Assembly (NCBI GenBank): GCA_002071445.1
Contig: MWFE01000060.1
Span: 1-64,000 of the forward strand
Source: Bacteroidetes bacterium ADurb.Bin008
Lineage (GTDB): Bacteria > Bacteroidota > Bacteroidia > Bacteroidales > Tenuifilaceae
Length of the DNA: 64,000 nucleotides
Direction of reading: 5' to 3'
In this document: positions 20,573 through 28,849 of the stretch, piece after piece
Layout: the number at the start of each line of letters is the position of its first letter
Position numbering within the stretch: the stretch's first letter is position 1
Translations under genes and position numbers: made by a program
Notes under the pieces: generated by a model
Databases searched by the model: none
Seen by the model: the letters and a program-made list of their open reading frames with translations, nothing else
Told to the model about the DNA's origin: nothing

Positions 20573-21892
20573 ATGAAAAGGATTTTGATAATGCTGTTTG
20601 CTGTTGTTGTGTCAATGACAGCTATTGCGCAAACCTCAACCCAAATTAATTTTGGAAATCTTGAAAAGAAGATTGCCAAAAGTAATCAGAACATTGAAAA
20701 CCCAAAATCGAACATCAAGTACCAAACCTGGCAGTCGAGGGGTGAGCTTATGCTCGAGGTTTACAATGCCATGACCTTAAACGCATACGCCGGTCTAACC
20801 ATGCAAGAGTTTAATCTGGTAATCGGTAGGCCGAAGCAACAAATTGAAGAAGAGCAAGACGGAGTTCCCATTACTAAACTAGTAATGGATAGAGTAACCT
20901 TTACCTTCGTTGAAGGAGTACTGCAGTCGTGGGAATTTACCAATCCGCTATTCGACAACCCTTTGGTTGAATCTTTTAATAGTTTTCTTAAGGCCATTGA
21001 ATTGAATGAGAAGGGGAAAGGAAAAGATAAAATGACTGAAAATTTACAAATGCTCAAAAAGGCATTTATCGCTGAAGGTTCAAACAGCTACAGTAAAAAG
21101 GATTTCGATAACTCGTTCAAGTTGTTTTCCCAAGCCATAGAAATCGGTTTAAATCCCCTGGTGGCAAGTGTTGACACTGCGCTATTTTTCTACACAGGGT
21201 TGTCCGCTCAGCTGGATAATAAACTTGAAAATGCCATTGAGTATTATCAGAAATCAATCGATTATGATTATTACGCTGCCGGAAACGTTTTTTACTACAT
21301 CTATGATGCATACAAATCACTTGATAGGGCAGATGATGGTTTAAAATATTTACAGGATGGTTTTTTGAAAGAGCCTAGCAATCAGAATATTTTATACTCA
21401 TTGATAGATTACTACATTGCAAAAGACGATGATCCTGGAATTGTTATAGAGTATTTGAACAAGGCTAAAGAGTCGGAGCCCGACAACCAAGTATTATATT
21501 TTGCTGAAGGTACTATATATGACAGGCTCAACAACTTTGAAGCCTCTGAAAAAGCCTATTTAAAAGCAATTGAAATAAAACCCGACTATTTTGATGCAGT
21601 ATTCAACCTAGGGGCATTATATTTTAATCAGGGTGTAAAATTTGCCGAAGAAGCTACACAAATTCCTCCTAAGGAGGATCGGGATGGTTCAAAGTATGAA
21701 GCAAAAATGAAACTTGCAGATCAGGAGTTTAAAAGAAGTATTCCCATTATGGAACGTGCTTTGGAGATAAATCCCAATAGCAAAGACACCATTGAAACAT
21801 TAAAAAATCTATATTTTAGGTTTAGGAGCGAAGGAGCAGACATGCAGAAAAAATATGAGGAAATAAGCCGTAAGTGGGAGGAGGTACGATAA
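20573..21892 (+). CDS. exported TPR-repeat protein
   Basis: 439 residues with a signal peptide (MKRILIMLFAVVVSMTAIAQ). A region of about 120 residues with no recognised domain is followed by TPR units from about 180 to 430 (ENAIEYYQKSIDYDYYAAGNVFYYIYDAY, FEASEKAYLKAIEIKPDYFDAVFNLGALYF). Such proteins scaffold complexes in the Bacteroidota periplasm. It lies 55 bp after gyrA on the same strand, and a strong terminator closes the unit. The specific role is unknown. Confidence 0.82.
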   Translation: MKRILIMLFAVVVSMTAIAQTSTQINFGNLEKKIAKSNQNIENPKSNIKYQTWQSRGELMLEVYNAMTLNAYAGLTMQEFNLVIGRPKQQIEEEQDGVPITKLVMDRVTFTFVEGVLQSWEFTNPLFDNPLVESFNSFLKAIELNEKGKGKDKMTENLQMLKKAFIAEGSNSYSKKDFDNSFKLFSQAIEIGLNPLVASVDTALFFYTGLSAQLDNKLENAIEYYQKSIDYDYYAAGNVFYYIYDAYKSLDRADDGLKYLQDGFLKEPSNQNILYSLIDYYIAKDDDPGIVIEYLNKAKESEPDNQVLYFAEGTIYDRLNNFEASEKAYLKAIEIKPDYFDAVFNLGALYFNQGVKFAEEATQIPPKEDRDGSKYEAKMKLADQEFKRSIPIMERALEINPNSKDTIETLKNLYFRFRSEGADMQKKYEEISRKWEEVR

Positions 21893-21920
21893 TCTCTCTT
21901 TTTAAGATTTACACTTCAGG

Positions 21921-21950
21921 GGCTACCACAAATGGTAGCCTTTTTTTGTT
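21921..21950 (+). terminator. rho-independent terminator after the TPR gene
   Basis: A perfect 8-bp stem GGCTACCA/TGGTAGCC (21921-21928 and 21933-21940) with a CAAA loop is followed by TTTTTTTGTTTT. Confidence 0.92.
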
Positions 21951-22201
21951 TTAACTAATAGGGTGAATGAAATAGATATTTAACATAATATTAATTATAT
22001 GACTATTATTTTACTTTTTCTACTATTAAAATTAGACACTGGGAAACCCACTACAAGTCGCATGGGTAATAAGAAATATTTGAAAACTTATCTGTTTGGT
22101 AAATTAAATTCATTCTAATTTGATTAAAATTTTTTGAGATATCTTTTTAAATGTTTCCAAATTGTATTTTTATGTATTATTGCAAAAAATTTTGAGGTTT
22201 T
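21951..22201. other. AT-rich intergenic leader
   Basis: Very AT-rich DNA upstream of the small acidic gene. No confident promoter with both elements is seen, and nothing else is recognisable. Confidence 0.4.
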
Positions 22202-22522
22202 ATGGAAAAGAAAAAATTAGTTATTAGTTACAAAAATTTAACACCCGAATTAATCAGGTTGCTGAAACTAAAGTATCCTTACGGCTACCACAATCATGTA
22301 ATTAAGGTTACCAAACCCAATAACGATTTTTTTCACGCCATTACCCTTGATACAGATGATGCCAGCTATCTGGTTAAGGTGAACGTTAAAATTGACACTA
22401 AGCCTAAGGATGAGGATGAAGAAAAGGGATTTTTCAGCGACTCGGATGATATTGGAACTGAGGAAGATACTTTCCCTGAAGAAGAGGAAGAAGAAGAACC
22501 TGCAGATGAGTACGATGACTAA
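22202..22522 (+). CDS. small protein with acidic tail, unknown function
   Basis: 106 residues. The N-terminal ~65 residues form a basic, probably alpha/beta globular part (YKNLTPELIRLLKLKYPYGYHNHVIKV). The last ~40 residues are almost all Asp and Glu. Similar small acidic-tailed proteins occur in Bacteroidales, but I know no function; the tail could mimic nucleic acid or bind basic proteins. Its TAA stop overlaps the stop of the convergent downstream gene by four bases. There is no signal peptide, so it is cytoplasmic. Confidence 0.75.
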   Translation: MEKKKLVISYKNLTPELIRLLKLKYPYGYHNHVIKVTKPNNDFFHAITLDTDDASYLVKVNVKIDTKPKDEDEEKGFFSDSDDIGTEEDTFPEEEEEEEPADEYDD

Positions 22523-23436
22523 TCAGCATCGGATTGTGCAAATTCCAGCATAGGTTTCCCTTTCCTAAAGCCAATAACCCGGCACGCAATGCCGGGCTTC
22601 TTTTTATACTTATTGTAAGTTGCTTTATCAACTTGTACTCCGCACTTTTTCCCCGTTAAATCCATGACAACCAGGGTGTAATCATCCCCATGTTGTTCAT
22701 ACAGCCTCACATTATCTTCTACAATTTCGAAATTATACACCCCTCCCTTTTTGTAGAAAGGGTTAATAGGCTCTACCTTTATAAGTCCCCTGCGGGTCTC
22801 TCCGATAATGGTACATTCAATTACTTCACCCGTCTTGAATCCATACCGGTTGAAATGCTTTTCTTTTAATTCAGCTCGTAATCCTGAATGTTCTGCAAGG
22901 GAGTAAACAACTTCATTATTATCATCCCTGCCCATACTCAACACAGTAAAAAAGAGGTTTTTGCCAATGATTGGTGACAAGTCGTTGGGACTCTGTTTAA
23001 AAGTTGTATCAATGGCTATGGGAATGCCCTTTTTAATGTTGGGAACCCTTAGTAAAACCTTACGGCTATTGTTTGGATCGACCATTTTGGAAACCAAAAC
23101 CCTGATTTGATTTTGAAAACAGTCGGCAACGGTAAGTGTAAAGTGACTATCGGTGGGGCTTTCTTTGCGACAATCTACCACAGCGAATTCATACTCATTC
23201 CCTGCTTTGTAAACGGGATGTTCAGGCTCCAGGTATACTTTACCCGTACAGCTAACCTTATCCACCCTACAGCGTATCGATTGTCCAATCTTTATTCCAT
23301 AATTTTTATATACCTGTGCGGAAAGTAAAATTCTGCGGCCCGACTCGTGGCGAAGTACAAAAAAATCGCCTTCATCAGGAAGGTTGGCATATTTAATTAC
23401 CCTGAATAGATATGTTTCACCCTCAGTAAGTTTCAT
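22519..23436 (-). CDS. protein with repeated S1/OB-like beta domains, unknown function
   Basis: 305 residues without a signal peptide. Related segments recur: FRVIKYANLPDEGDFFVL, YEFAVVDCRKESPTDSHFTLTVAD and YNFEIVEDNVRLYEQHGDDYTLVVMD. They alternate with IGQSIRCRVDKVSCTGKVYLEPEHPVYKAG and TGEVIECTIIGETRRGLIKVEPINPFYKKG. The latter two (about 50-80 and 205-240) look like S1-type OB folds, which suggests an RNA- or ssDNA-binding cytoplasmic protein built by internal duplication. It starts 8 bp after pyrD stops, so it is probably in the same operon. Confidence 0.7.
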   Translation of the reverse strand: MKLTEGETYLFRVIKYANLPDEGDFFVLRHESGRRILLSAQVYKNYGIKIGQSIRCRVDKVSCTGKVYLEPEHPVYKAGNEYEFAVVDCRKESPTDSHFTLTVADCFQNQIRVLVSKMVDPNNSRKVLLRVPNIKKGIPIAIDTTFKQSPNDLSPIIGKNLFFTVLSMGRDDNNEVVYSLAEHSGLRAELKEKHFNRYGFKTGEVIECTIIGETRRGLIKVEPINPFYKKGGVYNFEIVEDNVRLYEQHGDDYTLVVMDLTGKKCGVQVDKATYNKYKKKPGIACRVIGFRKGKPMLEFAQSDAD

Positions 23437-23444
23437 TCTCTCCC

Positions 23445-24482
23445 CTACCCTTGATTCATCAGTATTTTTTTACAAATCCTTTTGGCCAATCCTGGCCCCT
23501 CGTATATAAATCCCGTGTATAGTTGCACCAAACTGGCACCAGCATCAATCTTTTCCAGGGCATCCTCTGGCTTCATTATACCACCACTACCAATTATAGG
23601 CATGGAGCCGTTGGTTTGTTGATGGATCAGTTTAATAATCTCAGTAGAACGTTCTCTCAGCGGCAACCCGCTCAAACCTCCATTACCAATGGCATTCAAC
23701 TTAAGGTTGTCCGTAACCAAGCCCTCCCTTGATGTAGTAGTATTGGTTGCCACAAAGCCGTCCAATCCTGCCCTACGAGCGGTTTCAACAGCCTCTGCCA
23801 GCTGAAGATTTGTCAAATCGGGGGATACTTTCAGCAGGATGGGTTTATAAATTGCCTCCTTTTTCCTCAAAGAGGTCAATTCATGAAGGATTTCTCCGAG
23901 TTTTTCTTTATCCTGCAACTCTTTCAGGTCGGTAATATTCGGACAGCTAACGTTCACTACCAAATAATCAACCACTTGATATAATTCTTTAAAGCACATA
24001 ATGTAATCATCTATGGCCAAGTGATTTGGCGTATCAGTATTCTTTCCAATATTGCCTCCGATGATAACATTCCCCCTGCTCTTTTTAAGCATCTCCTTGA
24101 CATAAAGCACACCCATATTGTTAAAGCCCATTCGGTTGATAAGTGCCAAATCTTTTTTTAATCTGAATGAGCGGGGTCTTGGATTACCGGGCTGTGGTTT
24201 GGGTGTAACCGTGCCTATTTCAATGAAGGAAAAACCAAAAGCCGAAAGATTCTTATACGATTCGGCGTTCTTATCGAAGCCTGCAGCTAAACCAATGGGG
24301 TTTGAAAAGCGAATACCAAATACATTGCGCTCCAACAAGCTATTCCTACAGGTAAAGACATGTTGAACGAGGTTGCGTACCCCCGGGATGAAGAAGCCTA
24401 TTTTAATGGCTTTAACAACAAGATTATGAACTACCTCAGGAGAAAAAAGGAATAGTATGGGTCGAATAATAGTTTTATACAT
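23445..24482 (-). CDS. pyrD: dihydroorotate dehydrogenase (quinone), class 2
   Basis: 345 residues from ATG 24482; the in-frame codon at 24491 is TTG. The N-terminal helix (MYKTIIRPILFLFSPEVVHNLV) is the membrane-associating segment of class 2 enzymes. GLAAGFDKN and GFSFIEIGTVTPKPQPGNPRPR are FMN-site motifs, and NVSCPN carries the catalytic serine (Ser, not Cys, in class 2). The enzyme oxidises dihydroorotate to orotate with quinone in pyrimidine synthesis. It probably forms an operon with the downstream OB-repeat gene, and the XRE regulator lies 54 bp upstream on the same strand. Confidence 0.95.
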   Translation of the reverse strand: MYKTIIRPILFLFSPEVVHNLVVKAIKIGFFIPGVRNLVQHVFTCRNSLLERNVFGIRFSNPIGLAAGFDKNAESYKNLSAFGFSFIEIGTVTPKPQPGNPRPRSFRLKKDLALINRMGFNNMGVLYVKEMLKKSRGNVIIGGNIGKNTDTPNHLAIDDYIMCFKELYQVVDYLVVNVSCPNITDLKELQDKEKLGEILHELTSLRKKEAIYKPILLKVSPDLTNLQLAEAVETARRAGLDGFVATNTTTSREGLVTDNLKLNAIGNGGLSGLPLRERSTEIIKLIHQQTNGSMPIIGSGGIMKPEDALEKIDAGASLVQLYTGFIYEGPGLAKRICKKILMNQG

Positions 24483-24536
24483 GAATGCCAAATAATAGTT
24501 TATGCAAAACTATTAATACCTTTTTAAATACCAGTA

Positions 24537-24941
24537 CTATTCCGGGCGATATTCAGCAAAAGTGCTGTCGTTAAAGAAGAAAACGATCTTCTCTATCCCC
24601 CTTTTCTTAACCAATTCTTCATTTTTTTCTTCTTTAGAGTGAAACTTCTCCTTTGTGAAAGAATCGTCATTGACTTTGGGATTGGGAGGGAAAAGAGTGT
24701 GCTCTTCAGGTTTTGATGGTTTTTCAGGATATTCCCTATACATATTGCCTATACCTAAAATAAACCAATCGGGACTAATATGGGGAAATTTGCTAAGGAT
24801 ACTATGAATAACGTCAAAAGAGGGTTTATTACGTCCTGAGAGGAAATGGGAAATAGAACTCCTTTGCACGCCAATCATCTCAGCAAACTTAGCATAGCTA
24901 AGTTTTTCTGTTTCTACTATTATTTGCAACCTCTCTTTCAT
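24537..24941 (-). CDS. XRE-family DNA-binding regulator
   Basis: 134 residues. An HTH_3 domain covers about residues 5-62 (LSYAKFAEMIGVQRSSISHFLSGRNKPSFDVIHSIL). A linker rich in Pro, Lys and Glu and a short C-terminal segment follow. The HTH plus low-complexity tail layout is common for Bacteroidota lambda-Cro/CI-like regulators. A near-perfect palindrome starts 5 bp upstream of the ATG, which suggests autoregulation. It may be co-transcribed with pyrD, but the 900 bp upstream has no gene except rnpB beyond it. Confidence 0.85.
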   Translation of the reverse strand: MKERLQIIVETEKLSYAKFAEMIGVQRSSISHFLSGRNKPSFDVIHSILSKFPHISPDWFILGIGNMYREYPEKPSKPEEHTLFPPNPKVNDDSFTKEKFHSKEEKNEELVKKRGIEKIVFFFNDSTFAEYRPE

Positions 24942-24945
24942 ACCA

Positions 24946-24961
24946 ATTTACAAATGTAAAT
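24946..24961 (-). promoter_or_regulatory. palindromic operator candidate at the XRE gene start
   Basis: ATTTACA-AA-TGTAAAT has perfect 7-bp arms and ends 5 bp before the ATG of the XRE gene. Related sites lie at 24994-25003 (TACATATGTA) and 25802-25813 (TTACATATGTAA). The site size and position fit a dimeric HTH repressor acting on its own gene; this is inference. Confidence 0.55.
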
Positions 24962-25835
24962 AACATTTTGATTTTAAACAAAAAGAATTGTAATACATAT
25001 GTAAACAAAAAACGATTACAAAAATGCACAAAATAATCGTGGCTTAGGACAATTATGTATTGTTCTTTTTCCCGGATAAATGCGTTCATATAATAAAGAA
25101 TATAGGTCTTACATAACGTGATTATACCCTGGGTTTGATAACTTGTTATTTAATTTAAGCAGATTGCAAATTCTTAAGCGAAGTACTGCCGACCTAACAC
25201 CCTACTTCATTATTCCTCTTAAATTATCGTATTAAGCCATGTTTTCTATACCTGAAAATAATGTATATACTGGAATTAATGGTCTATGTGGGATTATTTG
25301 TATTTCGCATTCACATAACAGAAACATATTATGATTAATGAGGTGTATAAGGTTAAAAAGTTAGGTTTTAAACCCAATTAATCCGGATCAGTTTACATAT
25401 ATATACAATATTTATACATCATGACTCACCGGTTAAAACGAATTAAAGTGCAATAAATGCACCATGCTACCTTATTGATATATTCAATTAAATCTAAAAA
25501 TAAAATATGCAAACATATGGGTATCAATTTCGTAAGGCTTTTTGAAGGCGCTTAAACTAGATTTAACACCTAGCATTCAAATACTATATTAAAGTGTAAA
25601 TACAATTAACTTATCTAATATACTGATATTAAGTATTGTATATTTTCAAAAATAAACAATATGATATATCAAATGCCTTTTTATTTTGTTGTTTACTAAT
25701 GTGAATCTGTAATAAATCAGGTTATTATTTAAGTAATTTTATTTGATAATTTAAGTATATATTTTAACTATTTCGTAGTGATTGTGATATAAATTGATAG
25801 TTTACATATGTAATAAAGAGAAAAGTTATTTAAAA
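24962..25835. other. long AT-rich non-coding stretch
   Basis: About 870 bp with no credible ORF, unusually long for this gene-dense window. It contains the palindromes at 24994-25003 and 25802-25813 and many TATA-like runs. No tRNA or other structured RNA is recognised apart from rnpB at its right end. Confidence 0.6.
25801..25814. promoter_or_regulatory. second TTTACA-N2-TGTAA palindrome
   Basis: TTTACATATGTAAT contains the perfect 12-bp palindrome TTACATATGTAA. It lies 22 bp past the 3' end of RNase P RNA and resembles the site at the XRE gene start. Confidence 0.4.
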
Positions 25836-26230
25836 ATCAGCAGGTCTATAAGCCGGATTCTGTACTTTGGCACACCAAAGTTTCTACCATTTGTCTAGGC
25901 TAACCGTTGCCGGTAAGCTCAATCGACCTACCCCTCGCAATTTTCACGAAGGTGAAATCAAAGCGAGCAGCTTTGTAACCGTTTGTACCGGTAATTGCGA
26001 TATATATGGTCTTTCATCCCATTAGGCGTACGGCCTCTATTGTTGCCAACAGAGCCGGTGGGCTCTTACCCCACCTTTTCACCCTTGCCCTACTCTGCAG
26101 CAGTGGCGGTTGTTTTCTGTTACGCTACTATGCCCTTGCGAGCATCTTCCCGTTAGGAAGAATGGCGCTCTGTGATGCCCGGACTTTCCTCTCCACCCTC
26201 AGGGGTGCAGCGGTAGAACGACCTGCTGAT
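25836..26230 (-). ncRNA. rnpB: RNase P RNA (M1 RNA)
   Basis: About 395 nt. The ends form helix P1: ATCAGCAGGT (5' end, 26230-26221 on the minus strand) pairs with ACCTGCTGAT (3' end, 25845-25836). The conserved 5' core GAGAGGAAAGTCCGGGC is present near 26195-26179. The 3' core, ending ACAGAATCCGGCTTATAGACC, is also present, read on the minus strand. It is the catalytic RNA that trims tRNA 5' leaders. A T-rich run follows the 3' end. The open reading frame seen inside it on the plus strand is not a gene. Confidence 0.95.
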
Positions 26231-26309
26231 ATAGAAAGAACTATGCAGTAAATGCAAACTGATTTGATGCTACAAAAATAGGGCAAAAACCGTTGAAAGT
26301 CAATTAAAA

Positions 26310-27440
26310 TCACTTTAAAAAAACCAGAGTTGCGCCAAACCCATATTCTCTGAAAGAGGCATCCTGGTATCGTAATTTTGGATATTCCCTTTTAAGCTTA
26401 TCTATAATCTCATTTTTTAGCTTGCCATTCCCCTTGCCGTGTATAAACACCATTTTACGGGTAGCTCTACTTTTCAGCCCTTGATTAAGCGAGGAGGTAA
26501 AATGGGCCAGCTGAAGTTCCAGTATCTCCCCTGGCTGCATGGCAGAATAGTTATCGACCAACTCCTGTATGTGCAGATCTACCTCGATGAGTTCCGGCTC
26601 AACTTTACGCGGTTTGGGACCCGGAGCTCTCTCCTTCTCCCTAATGGAGCCTTCAACTGCTTTGTCTGTTAACGTGCTGAGTATAAGCTCTTTTTTTGAA
26701 TCGGCAATGGGAATAATCAGTGCTTCTTCCTCAAAAAAATCATTTTCAGCAAGGCCTGTCCGGGTTATAAGTTTCTTTGTATCTATGCTAAGGTCAACAT
26801 TCAATGGCTTATGAAGGGTATATGGGATGTTCTTAAAAAGTATTAGCTGAATATTCAGGGTAATTTCCCCTTTATATTCGCTGCAAACGAATGGACCAAC
26901 ATACTCTTTTGTGTCTGCCGGTAAAAAACCTGCCTTAATGGGCGAAACCTCACCTGTTTTCCATAGAGATATGGTGAAAAACGCTCTATACGGGCTATCG
27001 TTTACAATGTATATCTCGTGTTCCGTTTCACCGCTGCCATGCCGTTCAGAAGGGATAAGGCCCAGAAAAAAAACAATTAATTCCCCCTCATGGTCTGGAT
27101 TATCCCTGTTGTAGCCGACAAAATCGACCCCTTCGGATAACCAATCGACTTCATTGGACAGTTTGCTATCTTGCTCTTTTACAATTGCATGCCCTGTATT
27201 ATTTTCATCTTTACTTGAATCAAGGAAAAAACTATTTCCTCTATCCGTCGTTTGATACTGATCTTTTGAAATGGTTCGATCATGATCGGGATCAACAAGG
27301 ATAATTTCTGATTCCAAAACAGGAATTTCAAACCCATCCTGGTTCATCACGGCAACAGTTAATCTGTCGATGATTCTGGTGATGGTTCCTCCCCCCACAT
27401 CGTTGATAAAACGTACCCTATCTCCTACCTTAAGGTCCAT
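26310..27440 (-). CDS. DUF2027/Smr-domain protein
   Basis: 376 residues. An N-terminal SH3-like KOW/DUF2027 segment comes first (MDLKVGDRVRFINDVGGGTI). A beta-rich middle (about 100-270) follows, then a C-terminal Smr domain (about 295-376) with DLHIQEL and FIHGKGNGKLKNEI, which carry the DLH and HGxG signatures. Smr domains are DNA or RNA endonucleases, notably in MutS2 and ribosome rescue factors. This MutS-less version is typical of Bacteroidota. It lies 80 bp upstream of rnpB on the same strand, so rnpB could be read from its promoter as well. Confidence 0.88.
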   Translation of the reverse strand: MDLKVGDRVRFINDVGGGTITRIIDRLTVAVMNQDGFEIPVLESEIILVDPDHDRTISKDQYQTTDRGNSFFLDSSKDENNTGHAIVKEQDSKLSNEVDWLSEGVDFVGYNRDNPDHEGELIVFFLGLIPSERHGSGETEHEIYIVNDSPYRAFFTISLWKTGEVSPIKAGFLPADTKEYVGPFVCSEYKGEITLNIQLILFKNIPYTLHKPLNVDLSIDTKKLITRTGLAENDFFEEEALIIPIADSKKELILSTLTDKAVEGSIREKERAPGPKPRKVEPELIEVDLHIQELVDNYSAMQPGEILELQLAHFTSSLNQGLKSRATRKMVFIHGKGNGKLKNEIIDKLKREYPKLRYQDASFREYGFGATLVFLK

Positions 27441-27532
27441 TTAAAATACAGATATAAAGTTTAATATATACAATACTTAAACTAATAGTTTACGTATGGT
27501 TTGTTTTTCTATATCGATGCAACAAAATTAGC

Positions 27533-27540
27533 TATTTTTG
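27533..27540 (+). promoter_or_regulatory. candidate -7 element for queA
   Basis: TATTTTTG matches TAnnTTTG and ends 22 bp before the GTG start. No -33 TTTG is found at the usual distance. Confidence 0.4.
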
Positions 27541-27562
27541 CAGGTCAAATTTATTTTTCATT

Positions 27563-28795
27563 GTGAATGTTATCCCCCAAATCAGAATAGCCGATTACGA
27601 TTACCCTCTGGAGCAAAGTCGTATAGCCCAATATCCTTTGCCCAACAGGGATATGTCGAAACTGCTTGTCTATCAAAACGGGAAAATCAGCCATTGCCCT
27701 TTCAGCCATTTACCATCGCTACTCAATTCTAAAGATCTGTTGATAGTTAACAATAGTAAGGTTGTAAAGGCCAGGATGATTTTTAAAAAGGCCACCGGAG
27801 CATCCATTGAGGTTTTAATTATTGAACCCATAACCCCGTCCGATTATGCCCTCGCATTTGCATCGCACGGTTCCTGCGTTTGGAAATGTATTGTGGGGAA
27901 TCTGAAAAGGTGGAAAGGCGGGGAGCTTACTATGTCCATAGAATCTCTTAACCTACAGCTGAAAGCAATTAAAAAAGAGGAGCTAAGCGATGGTATAGCG
28001 GTTGAGTTTAGCTGGGATAACAGCAGTATCAGCTTTGCTGAAGTTATAGATAAAAGCGGGCATGTACCCATACCTCCCTATTTGAATCGTGCATCGGACG
28101 AAAGTGACAGCCATAACTACCAAACCGTTTATTCTCTCCCGGAAGGATCGGTGGCTGCTCCCACCGCCGGGTTTCATTTTACTCGTGAGTTGCTTAATCA
28201 AATTACTAACAATGGTATTGGCATAGAGCAAATTACACTGCATGTGGGTGCAGGAACCTTTAAGCCCGTAAAAGCCGAAACCATTTCTGAGCACGAAATG
28301 CACACCGAGCATTTTTATGTTAGCAGAGAGCTTTTGCAGCGAATTAAAGGATATCAGGGGAACATCATAGCAGTGGGGACCACAACCCTGAGGACGCTTG
28401 AGAGTTTATACTGGCTTGGAGTTAAACTTTATCTGGGTTACTTGCCCGAAGGGGCAATGCCCTCTCTGGGACAATGGGAAGCCTATGGACTTCCCGATGC
28501 CATTCCCTTAGGGCAATCGCTTGAAATGTTGGAACAGTGGCTAACAGAACATAGTACGAGCACAATTGAAGCCATTACTCAACTCTGTATTGTTCCCGGG
28601 TATCGGTTTAAAACAGTTGACACGTTGATTACCAACTACCATCAACCACGCAGCACACTCTTGCTTCTGGTTGCGGCATTCATTGGCAACGATTGGAAAA
28701 AGGTTTATGATTATGCCATGAGGCATGATTTCCGATTTTTAAGCTATGGCGATAGTTCCATCCTGTTTAGAGAAGGATTAGATAAGAGATACTAA
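27563..28795 (+). CDS. queA: S-adenosylmethionine:tRNA ribosyltransferase-isomerase
   Basis: 410 residues. QueA motifs are present: LEQSRIAQYPLPNRDMSKLLV, DLLIVNNSKVVKAR, VAAPTAGFHFT, ITLHVGAGTFKPV, MHTEHFYV, AVGTTTLRTLES and TNYHQPRSTLLLLVAAF. It converts the preQ1 base to epoxyqueuosine in tRNA wobble modification. Translation probably starts at GTG 27563, since the next in-frame ATG falls after conserved sequence. It is longer than many QueA proteins because of an insertion around residues 100-150. The next gene starts 54 bp downstream. Confidence 0.93.
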   Translation: MNVIPQIRIADYDYPLEQSRIAQYPLPNRDMSKLLVYQNGKISHCPFSHLPSLLNSKDLLIVNNSKVVKARMIFKKATGASIEVLIIEPITPSDYALAFASHGSCVWKCIVGNLKRWKGGELTMSIESLNLQLKAIKKEELSDGIAVEFSWDNSSISFAEVIDKSGHVPIPPYLNRASDESDSHNYQTVYSLPEGSVAAPTAGFHFTRELLNQITNNGIGIEQITLHVGAGTFKPVKAETISEHEMHTEHFYVSRELLQRIKGYQGNIIAVGTTTLRTLESLYWLGVKLYLGYLPEGAMPSLGQWEAYGLPDAIPLGQSLEMLEQWLTEHSTSTIEAITQLCIVPGYRFKTVDTLITNYHQPRSTLLLLVAAFIGNDWKKVYDYAMRHDFRFLSYGDSSILFREGLDKRY

Positions 28796-28849
28796 ATCGC
28801 AGGTAATCACTATTCAGCAGCATTTAAACAAAGGGCTTTGAGCAATAAA

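Noticed and set aside
26006..26251. Open reading frame on the plus strand
   Set aside because: It lies inside RNase P RNA on the opposite strand and has no protein-like features.
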